A stretch of 64,000 nucleotides of DNA. Origin: Candidatus Latescibacterota bacterium (lineage in GTDB: Bacteria > Latescibacterota > UBA2968 > UBA8231). The stretch lies in assembly GCA_022826515.1 (NCBI GenBank), contig JAJDUT010000017.1, forward strand, positions 1-64,000. The letters are read 5' to 3'. The notes under the pieces are model-generated. The model was not told the DNA's origin. It did no database searches and saw only the letters and a program-made list of their open reading frames with translations. Made by a program: the position numbers and the translations under genes. Of this stretch, positions 40,168 through 48,987 are shown piece by piece (within the stretch, counting starts at the first letter, position 1; each line of letters begins with the position of its first letter).

Positions 40168-42540
40168 TTGGCGCATCTTTCGTCCATATCCCGGTGCTTT
40201 TGGCGTGGCTTCTTTGCCGCAGCCTTTGGCGCAGGAACTGCCGGAGGGGATGCGCTCAAAAACGCGGATGGCTCGTGGAAGTACAGCAATCATCTGGTGG
40301 GGGAGACCAGTCCGTATTTATTGCTGCACGCCCACAATCCGGTCGAGTGGTACCCCTGGGGAGAGGAAGCACTAGCGCGAGCCAAGGCCGAAGATAAGCC
40401 GATCTTTTTGTCAGTCGGCTACTCGACCTGCTATTGGTGCCACGTAATGGAGCGGCTGGTCTTCTCCGATCCCGAGATATCCGAGCAGATGAATGATAGC
40501 TTTATCAACATCAAAGTCGATCGCGAGGAACGGCCCGACATTGACCGCATTTACATGCTGGCGACCCAGCTAACTACCCGGCACGGGGGTTGGCCTAACT
40601 CGGTGTTTTTGACGCCAGACCAAGAGCCGTTTTTCGCTGGCACGTACTTTCCGCCCGAGTCCTTGCCCGGGCGGCCTTCCTTTCCCCAAGTCCTAGATTT
40701 TATCCGCCAGCGCTGGCAAGATAAGCGCGAACAGGTGCTCCAAATCGCGGCCCGCTTGACCACGGCCATCCGCGACCTAGAATCCGGGCAACAGATGGCA
40801 GCCGTGCCCCCAGATTCTCTGCTAGTAGCGCGGGTGCTAGCGGCTATTCAGGTCCGCTACGACGCCATTAACGGCGGCTTCGGCGGTGCGCCCAAATTTC
40901 CTCCGAGCCTGCGCTTGGAGATGCTGATGGCCACGCCCGAGCGCTTTGCCGATCCCCAAGTACAGCGCATCGTTTTGCACTCGCTGGAGCGGATGGCGGC
41001 CGGCGGCATCTACGACCAAATCGGCGGCGGCTTTCACCGCTACGCCACGGACGCCGAGTGGCGCGTGCCGCATTTCGAGAAAATGCTCTACAACCAAGCG
41101 CATTTGGCGCGGCTGTATCTGCGCGCTTACGAACTGACCAGAGACGACCGCTGGCGGTGGGTGGCAGAGGATATTTTTCGCTTTGTCGCGCGGGAGATGA
41201 CCGGGCCGGAGGGGGCTTTTTACTCGGCCTTGGACGCCGAAACCGAGGCCGAAGAAGGCAAGTACTACCTGTGGACTGCGAGAGATCTGGAGAACGTGTT
41301 GGGGCACGAGATAGAATTGTTCTGGAGCGTCTATGGGTCGGCCTCCGTGCCCGAGGGCGGGGGGGGCGTCCTCTATGTGAAAACGCCGTCTGCCGAAGCT
41401 GAGCTACGGGATCGGATGGAACCCTTGCGGCAGCGCTTGCTTGCGGCGCGAACCGAGCGGCTCTATCCCCTCCTAGACGACAAGGTGCTAGCCGCTTGGA
41501 ACGGGATGATGATCGAGGCGTACGCACGGGGTTTTGCGGTCTTGGGCGATCCCGCATATCGCCGGGCAGCCGAGTGCGCCGCCGATTTCGCTCTGCAGCA
41601 CCTGCGGCGCGAGGACGGGGGCTTGTGGCGGGTCCATCGGCTGGGGATTTCGCGGCAAGAAGCGTACCTAGACGACTATGCGTTTTTGGCACGCGGACTG
41701 ACGGCATTGTACCGGGCCACCGGCGAGACGCGCTGGTTGCAGGTCGCGCGCGAGCTAAGCGCCGAGATGGTGGCGCGGTTTTGGGACGCAGAGGTCGGGG
41801 GATTTTTCTTTACGGAAGCTAGCAACGCGCTCATCGTGCGCAGCAAATTCGCCCAAGACTCGGCCCTGCCTTCGGGCAATGCAGTGGCTGCCCACGCGCT
41901 GCTAGACTTGGCCGAGTTGACGGACCAAGCGCACGGCTCGGCTGAGGCTTCGACGTTGAGCTCAGCCGAAACGCTCGCCGAAGCCTATCGCAGCCGGGCG
42001 GCACAGATCCTCTCCGCTTTCGGCGGGGCCATGTGGGCACAACCTACGGCCTCGGTGCATTTGACCGCCGCAGTCGAGCGCCATCTGCAAGCGTCGCTAT
42101 CCGCGGCCGCATTAGCGGACGCGCCAGCGGATTCGCTGGTCTCCATGCGGGTCGAACTGCCCGCTCAGCCGCCCGTGGCGGGCGAGGCTTTTGCCGTGGC
42201 CGTGCATCTAGACATTCGCCCGGGCTGGCACATCAACGCCAACCCGCCCTCGGGCGACTTCCTCATTCCCACCTCGCTGACGCTCAATGCGGACTGGCCG
42301 CTGGACTTTGCTCGCGTGCGCTATCCCACAGGCCGCTCGCAGGCCTTTCCGGCCCTAGCGGAGACGCTCTCGGTGTACGAGGAGCAGGTCGCGCTGTGGG
42401 CGGATTTGTCGCTGCCCTCAGCAGCGGCTGGGACGGCGGGCTATGTACGTTTCCTAGTCCAATATCAGGCCTGTGACGAGGTCCGTTGTCTTCCACCGGC
42501 AGAATTGAGCCAGAGCGTACAGGTCGCCGTCGCACCATGA
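40168..42540 (+). CDS. YyaL-type thioredoxin-domain protein fused to a DsbD-alpha-like domain
   Basis: The 790-residue chain starts at TTG 40168, with AGGGGG five bases upstream and a signal-like opening. The DUF255 domain begins [21 protein letters not shown] with a CYWC redox pair at about 88-91. An alpha/alpha-barrel of the N-acylglucosamine-2-epimerase type fills residues 200-640 ([37 protein letters not shown]). From about 665 a DsbD N-terminal-type immunoglobulin-like domain follows, with two cysteines ([11 protein letters not shown], 769 and 774). YyaL alone is about 680 residues, so this is a fusion. It probably handles thiols in the periplasm. The next gene overlaps its stop. Confidence 0.88.
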   Translation: MAHLSSISRCFWRGFFAAAFGAGTAGGDALKNADGSWKYSNHLVGETSPYLLLHAHNPVEWYPWGEEALARAKAEDKPIFLSVGYSTCYWCHVMERLVFSDPEISEQMNDSFINIKVDREERPDIDRIYMLATQLTTRHGGWPNSVFLTPDQEPFFAGTYFPPESLPGRPSFPQVLDFIRQRWQDKREQVLQIAARLTTAIRDLESGQQMAAVPPDSLLVARVLAAIQVRYDAINGGFGGAPKFPPSLRLEMLMATPERFADPQVQRIVLHSLERMAAGGIYDQIGGGFHRYATDAEWRVPHFEKMLYNQAHLARLYLRAYELTRDDRWRWVAEDIFRFVAREMTGPEGAFYSALDAETEAEEGKYYLWTARDLENVLGHEIELFWSVYGSASVPEGGGGVLYVKTPSAEAELRDRMEPLRQRLLAARTERLYPLLDDKVLAAWNGMMIEAYARGFAVLGDPAYRRAAECAADFALQHLRREDGGLWRVHRLGISRQEAYLDDYAFLARGLTALYRATGETRWLQVARELSAEMVARFWDAEVGGFFFTEASNALIVRSKFAQDSALPSGNAVAAHALLDLAELTDQAHGSAEASTLSSAETLAEAYRSRAAQILSAFGGAMWAQPTASVHLTAAVERHLQASLSAAALADAPADSLVSMRVELPAQPPVAGEAFAVAVHLDIRPGWHINANPPSGDFLIPTSLTLNADWPLDFARVRYPTGRSQAFPALAETLSVYEEQVALWADLSLPSAAAGTAGYVRFLVQYQACDEVRCLPPAELSQSVQVAVAP

Positions 42541-44588
42541 TTCAACGAGCAGACATCATCGGCTGCGGGGTGAGCGAGCCAGAGGCCGCCAAGCTCCTCG
42601 CCCAAATCAAAGCCCTCTCCGGCTCGCCGGAAGCTCGCTGGCGGGAGGCAGCTCGCTACATTCTGAGGCCGGATCATCCCTTCGCGCTGCATCAGTTGCT
42701 CTATCGGGCAATCTACGGCAGCGCGGGGGGTCCGGTGTTTTTTCCCGAACCAGCAGATATTGAACACGCGCATATGACGGCGCTGCGACGCGAGCTCGGT
42801 CTGGAATCGCACGCCGACCTCTTTGCGTGGTCGGTTGCAGAGCGAGAGGCGTTTTGGCAGCGGACGGTCGCCCGCTTGGGAATCCGCTTCCGCAAGCCGT
42901 ACACGCAGCTTCTCGATCTGTCCCAAGGCGTCGAAGCACCCAAGTGGTTTGTCGGGGCCGAGATGAATATCGCCGAGAGTTGCTTTCAAGCCCCCGCCGA
43001 TCAGACGGCCATTGTCTTCCAGCGCGAGGGTGGCCAGCTTGAGCAGATGAGTTTCGGGGACCTAGAAGCCCTGTGCGACCGGGTCGCTGGTGGGTTGCAC
43101 GCGTTGGGATTTGGTCCCGGCGACCGGATCGCCGTGGCCATGCCAATGACGGCTGAATCAGTGGCGATCTATCTGGGAATCATCAAGGCCGGTTGCGCGG
43201 TGGTGGCCATTGCCGACAGTTTCGCCGCCCCCCAGATCGCCGCCCGGCTGCGGATCGGGGAGGCTAAGGCCGTTTTTACCCAAGATGTAATTCTGCGCGG
43301 TGGGCGCGAGTTGCCGCTGTACCCGCGCTTGGTCGCCGCAGAGGCCCCGTTGGCGATTGTATTGCCGGGGCGCGTGGAAGGGTTGACAGAGGTGCTGCGC
43401 CCCGGAGATTTGCACTGGAACGACTTCTTGCAAGCCGACGCTATATCGGCAGCCGTATCCTGCCATCCCGACGCGACTACCAATGTCCTGTTTTCATCGG
43501 GGACTACCGGCGACCCCAAGGCCCTACCCTGGACCCATGTCAACCCAATCAAGTGCGGCGCAGACGCGCATTATCACCAAGACGTCCACCCAGGCGACGT
43601 GGTCGCTTGGCCGACCAATCTAGGCTGGATGATGGGGCCGTGGCTGATCTACGCCGCCTTTTTGAACCGGGCGACCATGGCGCTCTACTATGGCAAGGCG
43701 ACGGAGCGAGACTTTGGGGAGTTTGTGCAAGCGGCTGGTATTACCATGCTCGGCGTCATTCCGAGCATGGTGCGGACTTGGCGCAGCACGGGCTGTATGG
43801 AGGGAATCGACTTTTCGGCGATTCGAGCTTTCAGTACTACCGGGGAGTGCTCCAATCCCGAGGACATGCACTATCTGATGGCGCTGGCCGGGTATCGGCC
43901 CATACTCGAATACTGCGGCGGCACCGAGTTAGCGGGTGGCTATTTGCTCAGCACGCTAGTCGAGCCGGTCGCACCCGCGACCTTTAATTCGGCCGCGCTG
44001 GGAACGGATTTGGCGATTTTGGACGAAGACGGGCAGGAGTGCGAAAGCGGCGAGGTCTTTTTAGTGCCGCCCGCCATTGGCATGTCAACTCGGGTGCTCA
44101 ACCGCGACCACCGCGAAGTGTACTACGCAGGCGTACCCAAGCGAGACGGAGTACCACTGCGCCGCCACGGCGACCAAGTCGAGCGGCTGGCTCCGGGCAT
44201 CTACCGAGTCCACGGTCGAGCCGACGACGTGATGAACCTAGGCGGAATTATGGTGAGTTCCGCAGAGATCGAGCGCGTCTTGAATGCGATGCCGGGCGTG
44301 GTCGAGACCGCGGCGATTGCAGCGCCGCCGCCGGGGGGTGGGCCGAGCCTGCTGGTGATCTTCGCGGTGCTGGAGGACGCCGGCGACCACTTGCAAGCCT
44401 GTCCTGAGCGAAGTCGAAGGGACGCGATGCAGCAGACGATCCGCCGGGAACTCAACCCACTCTTCAAGATTCACGAAGTAGTAGTAGCAGAATCGTTACC
44501 GCGGACCGCGTCGAACAAGGTGATGCGACGGGTTTTGCGGGAGCGATACGGAAGGGAACCGCGCGAACCTCAACGCGCAGGCTCGTAG
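42537..44588 (+). CDS. Acyl-CoA (acetoacetyl-CoA-like) synthetase
   Basis: This is a 683-residue adenylate-forming enzyme. The AMP-binding motif is [40 protein letters not shown] and [20 protein letters not shown] follow, with the catalytic Lys near the end ([15 protein letters not shown]). ATG 42537 overlaps the previous stop by four bases. A repeat-derived peptide ([14 protein letters not shown]) sits inside the C-terminal domain, an insertion of a dispersed repeat that keeps the frame. The acid substrate cannot be named. Confidence 0.87.
   Translation: MIQRADIIGCGVSEPEAAKLLAQIKALSGSPEARWREAARYILRPDHPFALHQLLYRAIYGSAGGPVFFPEPADIEHAHMTALRRELGLESHADLFAWSVAEREAFWQRTVARLGIRFRKPYTQLLDLSQGVEAPKWFVGAEMNIAESCFQAPADQTAIVFQREGGQLEQMSFGDLEALCDRVAGGLHALGFGPGDRIAVAMPMTAESVAIYLGIIKAGCAVVAIADSFAAPQIAARLRIGEAKAVFTQDVILRGGRELPLYPRLVAAEAPLAIVLPGRVEGLTEVLRPGDLHWNDFLQADAISAAVSCHPDATTNVLFSSGTTGDPKALPWTHVNPIKCGADAHYHQDVHPGDVVAWPTNLGWMMGPWLIYAAFLNRATMALYYGKATERDFGEFVQAAGITMLGVIPSMVRTWRSTGCMEGIDFSAIRAFSTTGECSNPEDMHYLMALAGYRPILEYCGGTELAGGYLLSTLVEPVAPATFNSAALGTDLAILDEDGQECESGEVFLVPPAIGMSTRVLNRDHREVYYAGVPKRDGVPLRRHGDQVERLAPGIYRVHGRADDVMNLGGIMVSSAEIERVLNAMPGVVETAAIAAPPPGGGPSLLVIFAVLEDAGDHLQACPERSRRDAMQQTIRRELNPLFKIHEVVVAESLPRTASNKVMRRVLRERYGREPREPQRAGS
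44398..44422. repeat. Dispersed repeat inside the synthetase gene
   Basis: The bases tcctgagcgaagtcgaagg and neighbours, coding CPERSRR, match a common GC-rich genomic repeat. The repeat lengthens a loop of the C-terminal domain near residue 620 without breaking the frame. Confidence 0.6.
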
Positions 44589-44610
44589 AACTGAGCGAAA
44601 GGAGCATCCG

Positions 44611-46062
44611 ATGCGACATGGTTATCTGTCCGTTTTGCTGCTGGTGGTGGCGATCCAACCGGCTGCAGCTGACCGCTACGACGATCCGCGCTTCCTCACC
44701 AGCCACCTCGTCTCCGGTGGAGTGGCCAAAGACGGCATTCCCGCTCTGACCAATCCCACTTTCGTGGCACCGAACGAAGTAAACTACGTACAGGAAAACG
44801 ACGTAGTTATGGGGATCGTCATCAACGGCGAACCGCGAGCGTACCCGCACAACATCGGCTGGTGGAACGAGGTCATCAACGACCGCGTCGGCGATCAGTC
44901 GGTCGTAGTATCCCTGTGCCCGCTTACAGGTACCGGCCAAGTCTTCAATGCCACCGATAGCGATGGCTCGCAAATCGAATTCGGGGTCTCCGGTCTGCTG
45001 ATCAACAGCAACTTGGTCATGTACGACCGGCGCGACGGCGAAACGCTCTACCCACAGATGATTTATACGGCCATCAACGGTCCCCAAGTCGGTGACCGCT
45101 TGGAGTTGATGCCCGTAGTGGAGACAACTTGGGCGCTGTGGCAGCGGATGTACCCAAGCACCACCGTGGTCCAAGCTACCACTGGCTGGGAGTATTACAA
45201 CTCGCGACCAGCTTACAACGAAAACCAATATACCTTCTACCCTTACGGCGATTATCGCACCAGCAACTACCTAATTTTTCCGCCGACGACCAACGGCGGC
45301 GGCTTCGACTATCGCTTTGAGTTCAAGGACCTAGTGTTGGGGTTGTGCCGCAACGACCAGACCAAGGCATACCCCTTTGCGCTAATGCCCGACGGCGTGG
45401 TGATCAACGACCTCGTCGGCAACGACCCCGTAGTCGTCCTATTTGACTACGCATCGCGCACGGCCTTGGCCTATTTCAGCCAGATCGACGACAGGCCGTT
45501 GAGTTTTTACGGCGTGGAGTCCGAGGGACCGCTGCCGGTGGAATTCATGGATGCGGAGACGGGTTCGCGCTGGAACATGCTCGGCGAAGCCGTCGCCGGG
45601 CCGCTCGCGGGGCGGCGGTTGGCGCAAGTCCCGGCCTACAATGCCATGTGGTTTGCCTGGATCGCCTACTGGCCCGATACTGAGGTCTGGCAGCCGGGCG
45701 AGGGAATTCTCAGCCAAGAGGATATCGAGCAGATCGAGCAAACTGCAACGGCCGTCGAAGCCTTAGACGCCGCGCCTACGAGCTTTGCCTTGCGGCAAAA
45801 TTTTCCCAACCCGTTCAACGCGCAGACGCTGATCCAGTACGAACTTCCAGCAGCCGGGCCAGTGCGGCTTAGCGTGTTCAACGCGGCTGGACAGCGAGTT
45901 CGCTTGCTGGTAGAAGAACACCAAGCGGCCGGGCTATACTTGCAACCCTGGGACGGGCGCGACGACTCAGGGCAGCCGGTGGCCAGCGGTGCGTACTTAT
46001 ACCAACTAGAAGCACCGACGACCGGATTTGTCCAGACGCGAACGATGACTTTAGTGCGCTGA
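44611..46062 (+). CDS. DUF3179 exported protein with C-terminal sorting-like domain
   Basis: The 483-residue protein has a signal peptide (HGYLSVLLLVVAIQPAAA) and a DUF3179 body (PALTNPTFVAPNEVNYVQEND, GEPRAYPHNIGWWNEVIND, VSLCPLTGTGQVF). The C-terminal Ig-like domain of about 90 residues begins LRQNFPNPFNAQTLIQYEL and ends GAYLYQLEAPT and TRTMTLVR. The tail matches the Por/FlgD-like modules that direct proteins through the type IX or related route. It is likely attached to or released from the surface. DUF3179 has no known enzymatic role. The next, similarly tailed genes follow. Confidence 0.85.
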   Translation: MRHGYLSVLLLVVAIQPAAADRYDDPRFLTSHLVSGGVAKDGIPALTNPTFVAPNEVNYVQENDVVMGIVINGEPRAYPHNIGWWNEVINDRVGDQSVVVSLCPLTGTGQVFNATDSDGSQIEFGVSGLLINSNLVMYDRRDGETLYPQMIYTAINGPQVGDRLELMPVVETTWALWQRMYPSTTVVQATTGWEYYNSRPAYNENQYTFYPYGDYRTSNYLIFPPTTNGGGFDYRFEFKDLVLGLCRNDQTKAYPFALMPDGVVINDLVGNDPVVVLFDYASRTALAYFSQIDDRPLSFYGVESEGPLPVEFMDAETGSRWNMLGEAVAGPLAGRRLAQVPAYNAMWFAWIAYWPDTEVWQPGEGILSQEDIEQIEQTATAVEALDAAPTSFALRQNFPNPFNAQTLIQYELPAAGPVRLSVFNAAGQRVRLLVEEHQAAGLYLQPWDGRDDSGQPVASGAYLYQLEAPTTGFVQTRTMTLVR

Positions 46063-46162
46063 TTTTGGGACATCGCGCTCGTTGATGTGAAGGCATGGAC
46101 GGAAAGCAGCAGAGCCTAAACGCGCTCTAAGCGACCCACTGGATTTCACGTCTTCCAGCGGC

Positions 46163-46399
46163 TTGGCTCCGGCTCGTCGGGGCTTGGGTCTGGGGTGGCT
46201 CATCAGTGCGCTCACCGGGATCACGTTCCTGCTCGGGGCTAAGGAGGCCGAAGCCGAAGATTGCCCGACCTCCCGTGATTGCAGGTTCGACAACGATTGC
46301 TCGAGAGACAATCCCAAGACACCGATTGAGTGCTGTGTAACGACACGATGGGGTGAAAAATGCGAAGATTCTTATACGTACTGTTTCTGTACCGTCTGA
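46163..46399 (+). CDS. Small exported cysteine-rich peptide, cassette 1
   Basis: This is a 78-residue frame if read from TTG 46163. It has a signal-type segment (RRGLGLGWLISALTGITFLL, then GAKEAEA). The mature part has eight cysteines: DCPTSRDC, DNDC, ECC, EKC, then YCFC. The same peptide recurs at 48634-48900. The 5' end is suspect: the homologous copy starts with ATG 15 codons earlier, but here that frame is closed by TGA 46088 and the nearest ATG (46095) is out of frame. The start is thus TTG, CTG 46139, or lost. It may be a toxin-like or adhesive peptide. Confidence 0.55.
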   Translation: MAPARRGLGLGWLISALTGITFLLGAKEAEAEDCPTSRDCRFDNDCSRDNPKTPIECCVTTRWGEKCEDSYTYCFCTV

Positions 46400-46426
46400 G
46401 CTAGTGTTAGATTGAAAACGGCTAGG

Positions 46427-46469
46427 CAGGGTCTCGGCGTGTACATAGGCACCGAGACCCTGACCTTTT
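46427..46469 (+). terminator. Hairpin between peptide and FG-GAP gene, cassette 1
   Basis: Perfect 11-bp arms cagggtctcgg (46427-46437) and ccgagaccctg (46452-46462) are followed by a T-rich stretch. It ends 18 bases before the next start codon, so it may be a terminator or an attenuator that sets the ratio of the two genes. The hairpin is conserved in cassette 2. Confidence 0.6.
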
Positions 46470-46486
46470 TGCAAAGGACATCGGCC

Positions 46487-48613
46487 ATGTTACCTCTCGT
46501 GCTTCTAGGCATTGCGCTATGGAACAGTTCCGCCGAGGCAATCACGTGGGATTTCGACGACGGGACGACGCAAGGATGGGCCGCCAAAGAATCGGGGGCA
46601 GCGGGTGGTACGGCTGAAGTCAACCTGTTTCCCGGGCAGGTCAAAGACGGCGTGTGGACGATTGATGTGTCGCCCTCGGTGGCTGGCAAGAAGTATCCCA
46701 CTCCGCTTGTCGAAGTGATTTCACCGACCATCGGCTATGATTCGCACCTGTTCGACCGGGTCCGGGTCCGGCTTCGCACGGTCCATCACCGCCCTACGGT
46801 TGGTGCCTTTCTGCTGTCTTGGACCAATGAGCACAACCGTACTGCTCCAGGGCACGATCCAGCTAGTCTGTTTAGCAACCGGTTTTTGCTGATCGGACAA
46901 GCTGGTTTTGTCTATACCACCGAGTGGCAGGAAGTAGAGGTAACACTGCCTGTATCGGACGGGGAGGTCGCCCCGAGCGACCGGGAGGTCTGGGAGGGGT
47001 TATTGAGGGATATTCGGCTGAGTTTTAGCTTGGATTGGGGCGAGTCAGGTGTGCCCCGGTCGGTGGCGGAGGTAGTTGGGGGGTTAGAGATCGACTGGAT
47101 CGAGTTGACCGGCGTGGAAGAGCTGTTGGCAGGAGAATTAGCTCCGCCGTCGGTCGAGTATTTTCACTTTGAGGGGGTCGGGCTTTTCGCCCCGCCGGTC
47201 TTATCTCCGATTGCGCCGGGGCTAGGGGGCTTTTCAGTCATTGAAGGGGCGGGCATCTTGACGGACTTAGATGCAGACGGCGACCTCGACCTGTTCTCTA
47301 CTTGGGATAAGAGAGGATCCGGTTCAGATAATCCGTTTGTAACGGGCTGGGTCATGGCGCTCAATGACGGACGAGGGGTCTTTGAAACGGTGCACACTAA
47401 GACGACCGAATGGGTGTTTTACTGGGATGTGCAGAGCGGCGATCTAACCGGCGATGGCCAAGACGAAATCGTGCTAGCCCACTCAGACATAGTGGTTTGG
47501 TCTATCGACTCAGAGCTTCAAGTTGAGGTGCTCATGCAGTTACCTGACCGCCAACTCGTAGGCTTGATGGATTGGGATGGCGATGGCACTATCGAATTAT
47601 TTGTATCAGACCGTACAGTGATCGAGGGAAGAGCGTTAGAGGTCTGGGAGGTCGAGCAGGGGGAGTGGACAGCCACTCAATTGGCAGTGGCTGAAAATCA
47701 CGCCCCCTCTCGGCTGGACGACTTTACCGGCGATGGGCAGGTGGACGTGCTGTGGGTTCCGTTATCGGATCAAGCAAATACGTGGATCGTGGCGGGCTTA
47801 GAAGCCGGGCCTAGGGCGGGCAACATCGTCTTTGAAGCCGAAGCCGATACGGCGGATGTTCTTTCTTACCTTTTACAAGCGGGCGATTTTGATGGCGATG
47901 GGCAGGTGGACCTGCTCACGCCGCTCGAACACAATCCTTGGGAACTACGCAAGGGCCTTGTCATACGGAGCAGCCGATTAGGGGGCGATGTAGGCGAGAA
48001 GGTGATCTATGATGATCGGCTGTTTGTCCGATCGCCGGTGGTGGTGCGCGACTTGAACGAGGACGGGGTGGACGATTGGGCGTTTGTCGGCGGGGACCGC
48101 GCTTCGGGCTTTGGGGTATTTATCGAATGGGGCGGCGGCGCAAATCCGGCTAAGGAAGTGGAGCGACATCGGTTGGCTGGCGATGGAGTACAGGTGCTTT
48201 CCGGCGATGTGGATGGCGACGGCGATGTCGATCTGGTGGTGTTGGATTCGATCTTGGGCGGCGTCCATGTGCTCAAGAGTGCGGTGGGCGAGCAGATGAC
48301 GGCGGTGCAAACGCCCGCGGCAGCACGCCCGGCGCAGCATCGGCTCGGCGACAGTTATCCCAATCCGTTCAATCCGACCGTCGTGCTGCCCTTCGACTTG
48401 GCAACGGACGCGGCACAGGTGTCGCTGACGGTGTATGATGTGTTGGGTCGTCGGGTGCGGCAGGTGTGGCAGGGACCGTTGGGAGCGGGTAGGCATCGGT
48501 TTGTATGGGATAGCCGCGACGAGCAGGGCAAGAGTGTGGCGGCTGGCGTGTATTTCTATCAGGTTGAAATCAACGGACAGGTAGAAGCGAAAAAGACGAC
48601 CAAGTTGCCTTGA
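46487..48613 (+). CDS. Secreted FG-GAP/VCBS repeat protein with sorting-like tail, cassette 1
   Basis: The 708-residue protein has a signal peptide (MLPLVLLGIALWNSSAEA) and a carbohydrate-binding-like beta-domain from residue 20 (ITWDFDDGTTQGWAA). Integrin-like FG-GAP/VCBS units follow (DLDADGDLDLF, GDLTGDGQDEI, DDFTGDGQVDVLW, GDFDGDGQVDLL, DVDGDGDVDLVVL), with Asp-rich loops that suit calcium. The tail from about 615 (LGDSYPNPFNPTVVLPFDL, GVYFYQVE, TTKLP) is a Por/FlgD-like sorting domain. ATG 46487 has AAAGGA upstream. A near-identical partner is at 48988-51072. Confidence 0.85.
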   Translation: MLPLVLLGIALWNSSAEAITWDFDDGTTQGWAAKESGAAGGTAEVNLFPGQVKDGVWTIDVSPSVAGKKYPTPLVEVISPTIGYDSHLFDRVRVRLRTVHHRPTVGAFLLSWTNEHNRTAPGHDPASLFSNRFLLIGQAGFVYTTEWQEVEVTLPVSDGEVAPSDREVWEGLLRDIRLSFSLDWGESGVPRSVAEVVGGLEIDWIELTGVEELLAGELAPPSVEYFHFEGVGLFAPPVLSPIAPGLGGFSVIEGAGILTDLDADGDLDLFSTWDKRGSGSDNPFVTGWVMALNDGRGVFETVHTKTTEWVFYWDVQSGDLTGDGQDEIVLAHSDIVVWSIDSELQVEVLMQLPDRQLVGLMDWDGDGTIELFVSDRTVIEGRALEVWEVEQGEWTATQLAVAENHAPSRLDDFTGDGQVDVLWVPLSDQANTWIVAGLEAGPRAGNIVFEAEADTADVLSYLLQAGDFDGDGQVDLLTPLEHNPWELRKGLVIRSSRLGGDVGEKVIYDDRLFVRSPVVVRDLNEDGVDDWAFVGGDRASGFGVFIEWGGGANPAKEVERHRLAGDGVQVLSGDVDGDGDVDLVVLDSILGGVHVLKSAVGEQMTAVQTPAAARPAQHRLGDSYPNPFNPTVVLPFDLATDAAQVSLTVYDVLGRRVRQVWQGPLGAGRHRFVWDSRDEQGKSVAAGVYFYQVEINGQVEAKKTTKLP

Positions 48614-48633
48614 GGAAGGGAGGAGATGAATGT

Positions 48634-48900
48634 ATGGATAGTTTGCGGGAATTTTTCACGTCTTCCAGCGGCTTGGCTCCGGCTCGTCGGGGCTTGGGTC
48701 TGGGGTGGGTCATCAGTGCCCTCACAGGGGTCGCCGTCCTGCTCGGGGCCAAGGAAGCCCAAGCTGCTTGCCCGACCTCTAGTGATTGCCAGTTAGACAA
48801 CGATTGCTCGGTAAAAACTCCGGCCACACCGATCTGGTGCTGCGTAACGAAAGAATGGGACGATATAGGCTGCGGGACAAAATGTTTCTGTACTACCTGA
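48634..48900 (+). CDS. Small exported cysteine-rich peptide, cassette 2
   Basis: The 88-residue peptide begins at ATG 48634 after GGAGGA. Residues 1-45 form the export segment (MDSLREFFTSSSGLAPARRG, then LGLGWVISALTGVAVLLGAK). The mature part carries eight cysteines (ACPTSSDC, DNDC, WCC, IGC, TKC, FC) in the same spacing class as the cassette 1 copy, predicting up to four disulfides. The spacing does not match the WAP pattern I compared, and no family is recognised. It is followed by a perfect hairpin and a paired large surface protein. Confidence 0.7.
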   Translation: MDSLREFFTSSSGLAPARRGLGLGWVISALTGVAVLLGAKEAQAACPTSSDCQLDNDCSVKTPATPIWCCVTKEWDDIGCGTKCFCTT

Positions 48901-48926
48901 GCCAGTGTACAGATTGAAAATCGCTA

Positions 48927-48965
48927 GGCAGGGTCTCGGCATGTGCAGAGCACCGAGACCCTGCC
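48927..48965 (+). terminator. Hairpin between peptide and FG-GAP gene, cassette 2
   Basis: The perfect 13-bp arms ggcagggtctcgg (48927-48939) and ccgagaccctgcc (48953-48965) match the cassette 1 hairpin. Few T residues follow, so attenuator, mRNA-stability or processing roles are possible besides termination. Confidence 0.55.
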
Positions 48966-48987
48966 TCTCTTGTAGAGGAGGTTGGCT

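Noticed and set aside
48634..48900. WAP-type (four-disulfide core) inhibitor
   Set aside because: Eight cysteines are present, but the spacing (x5, x5, x10, CC) does not follow the WAP pattern, so no family name is given.
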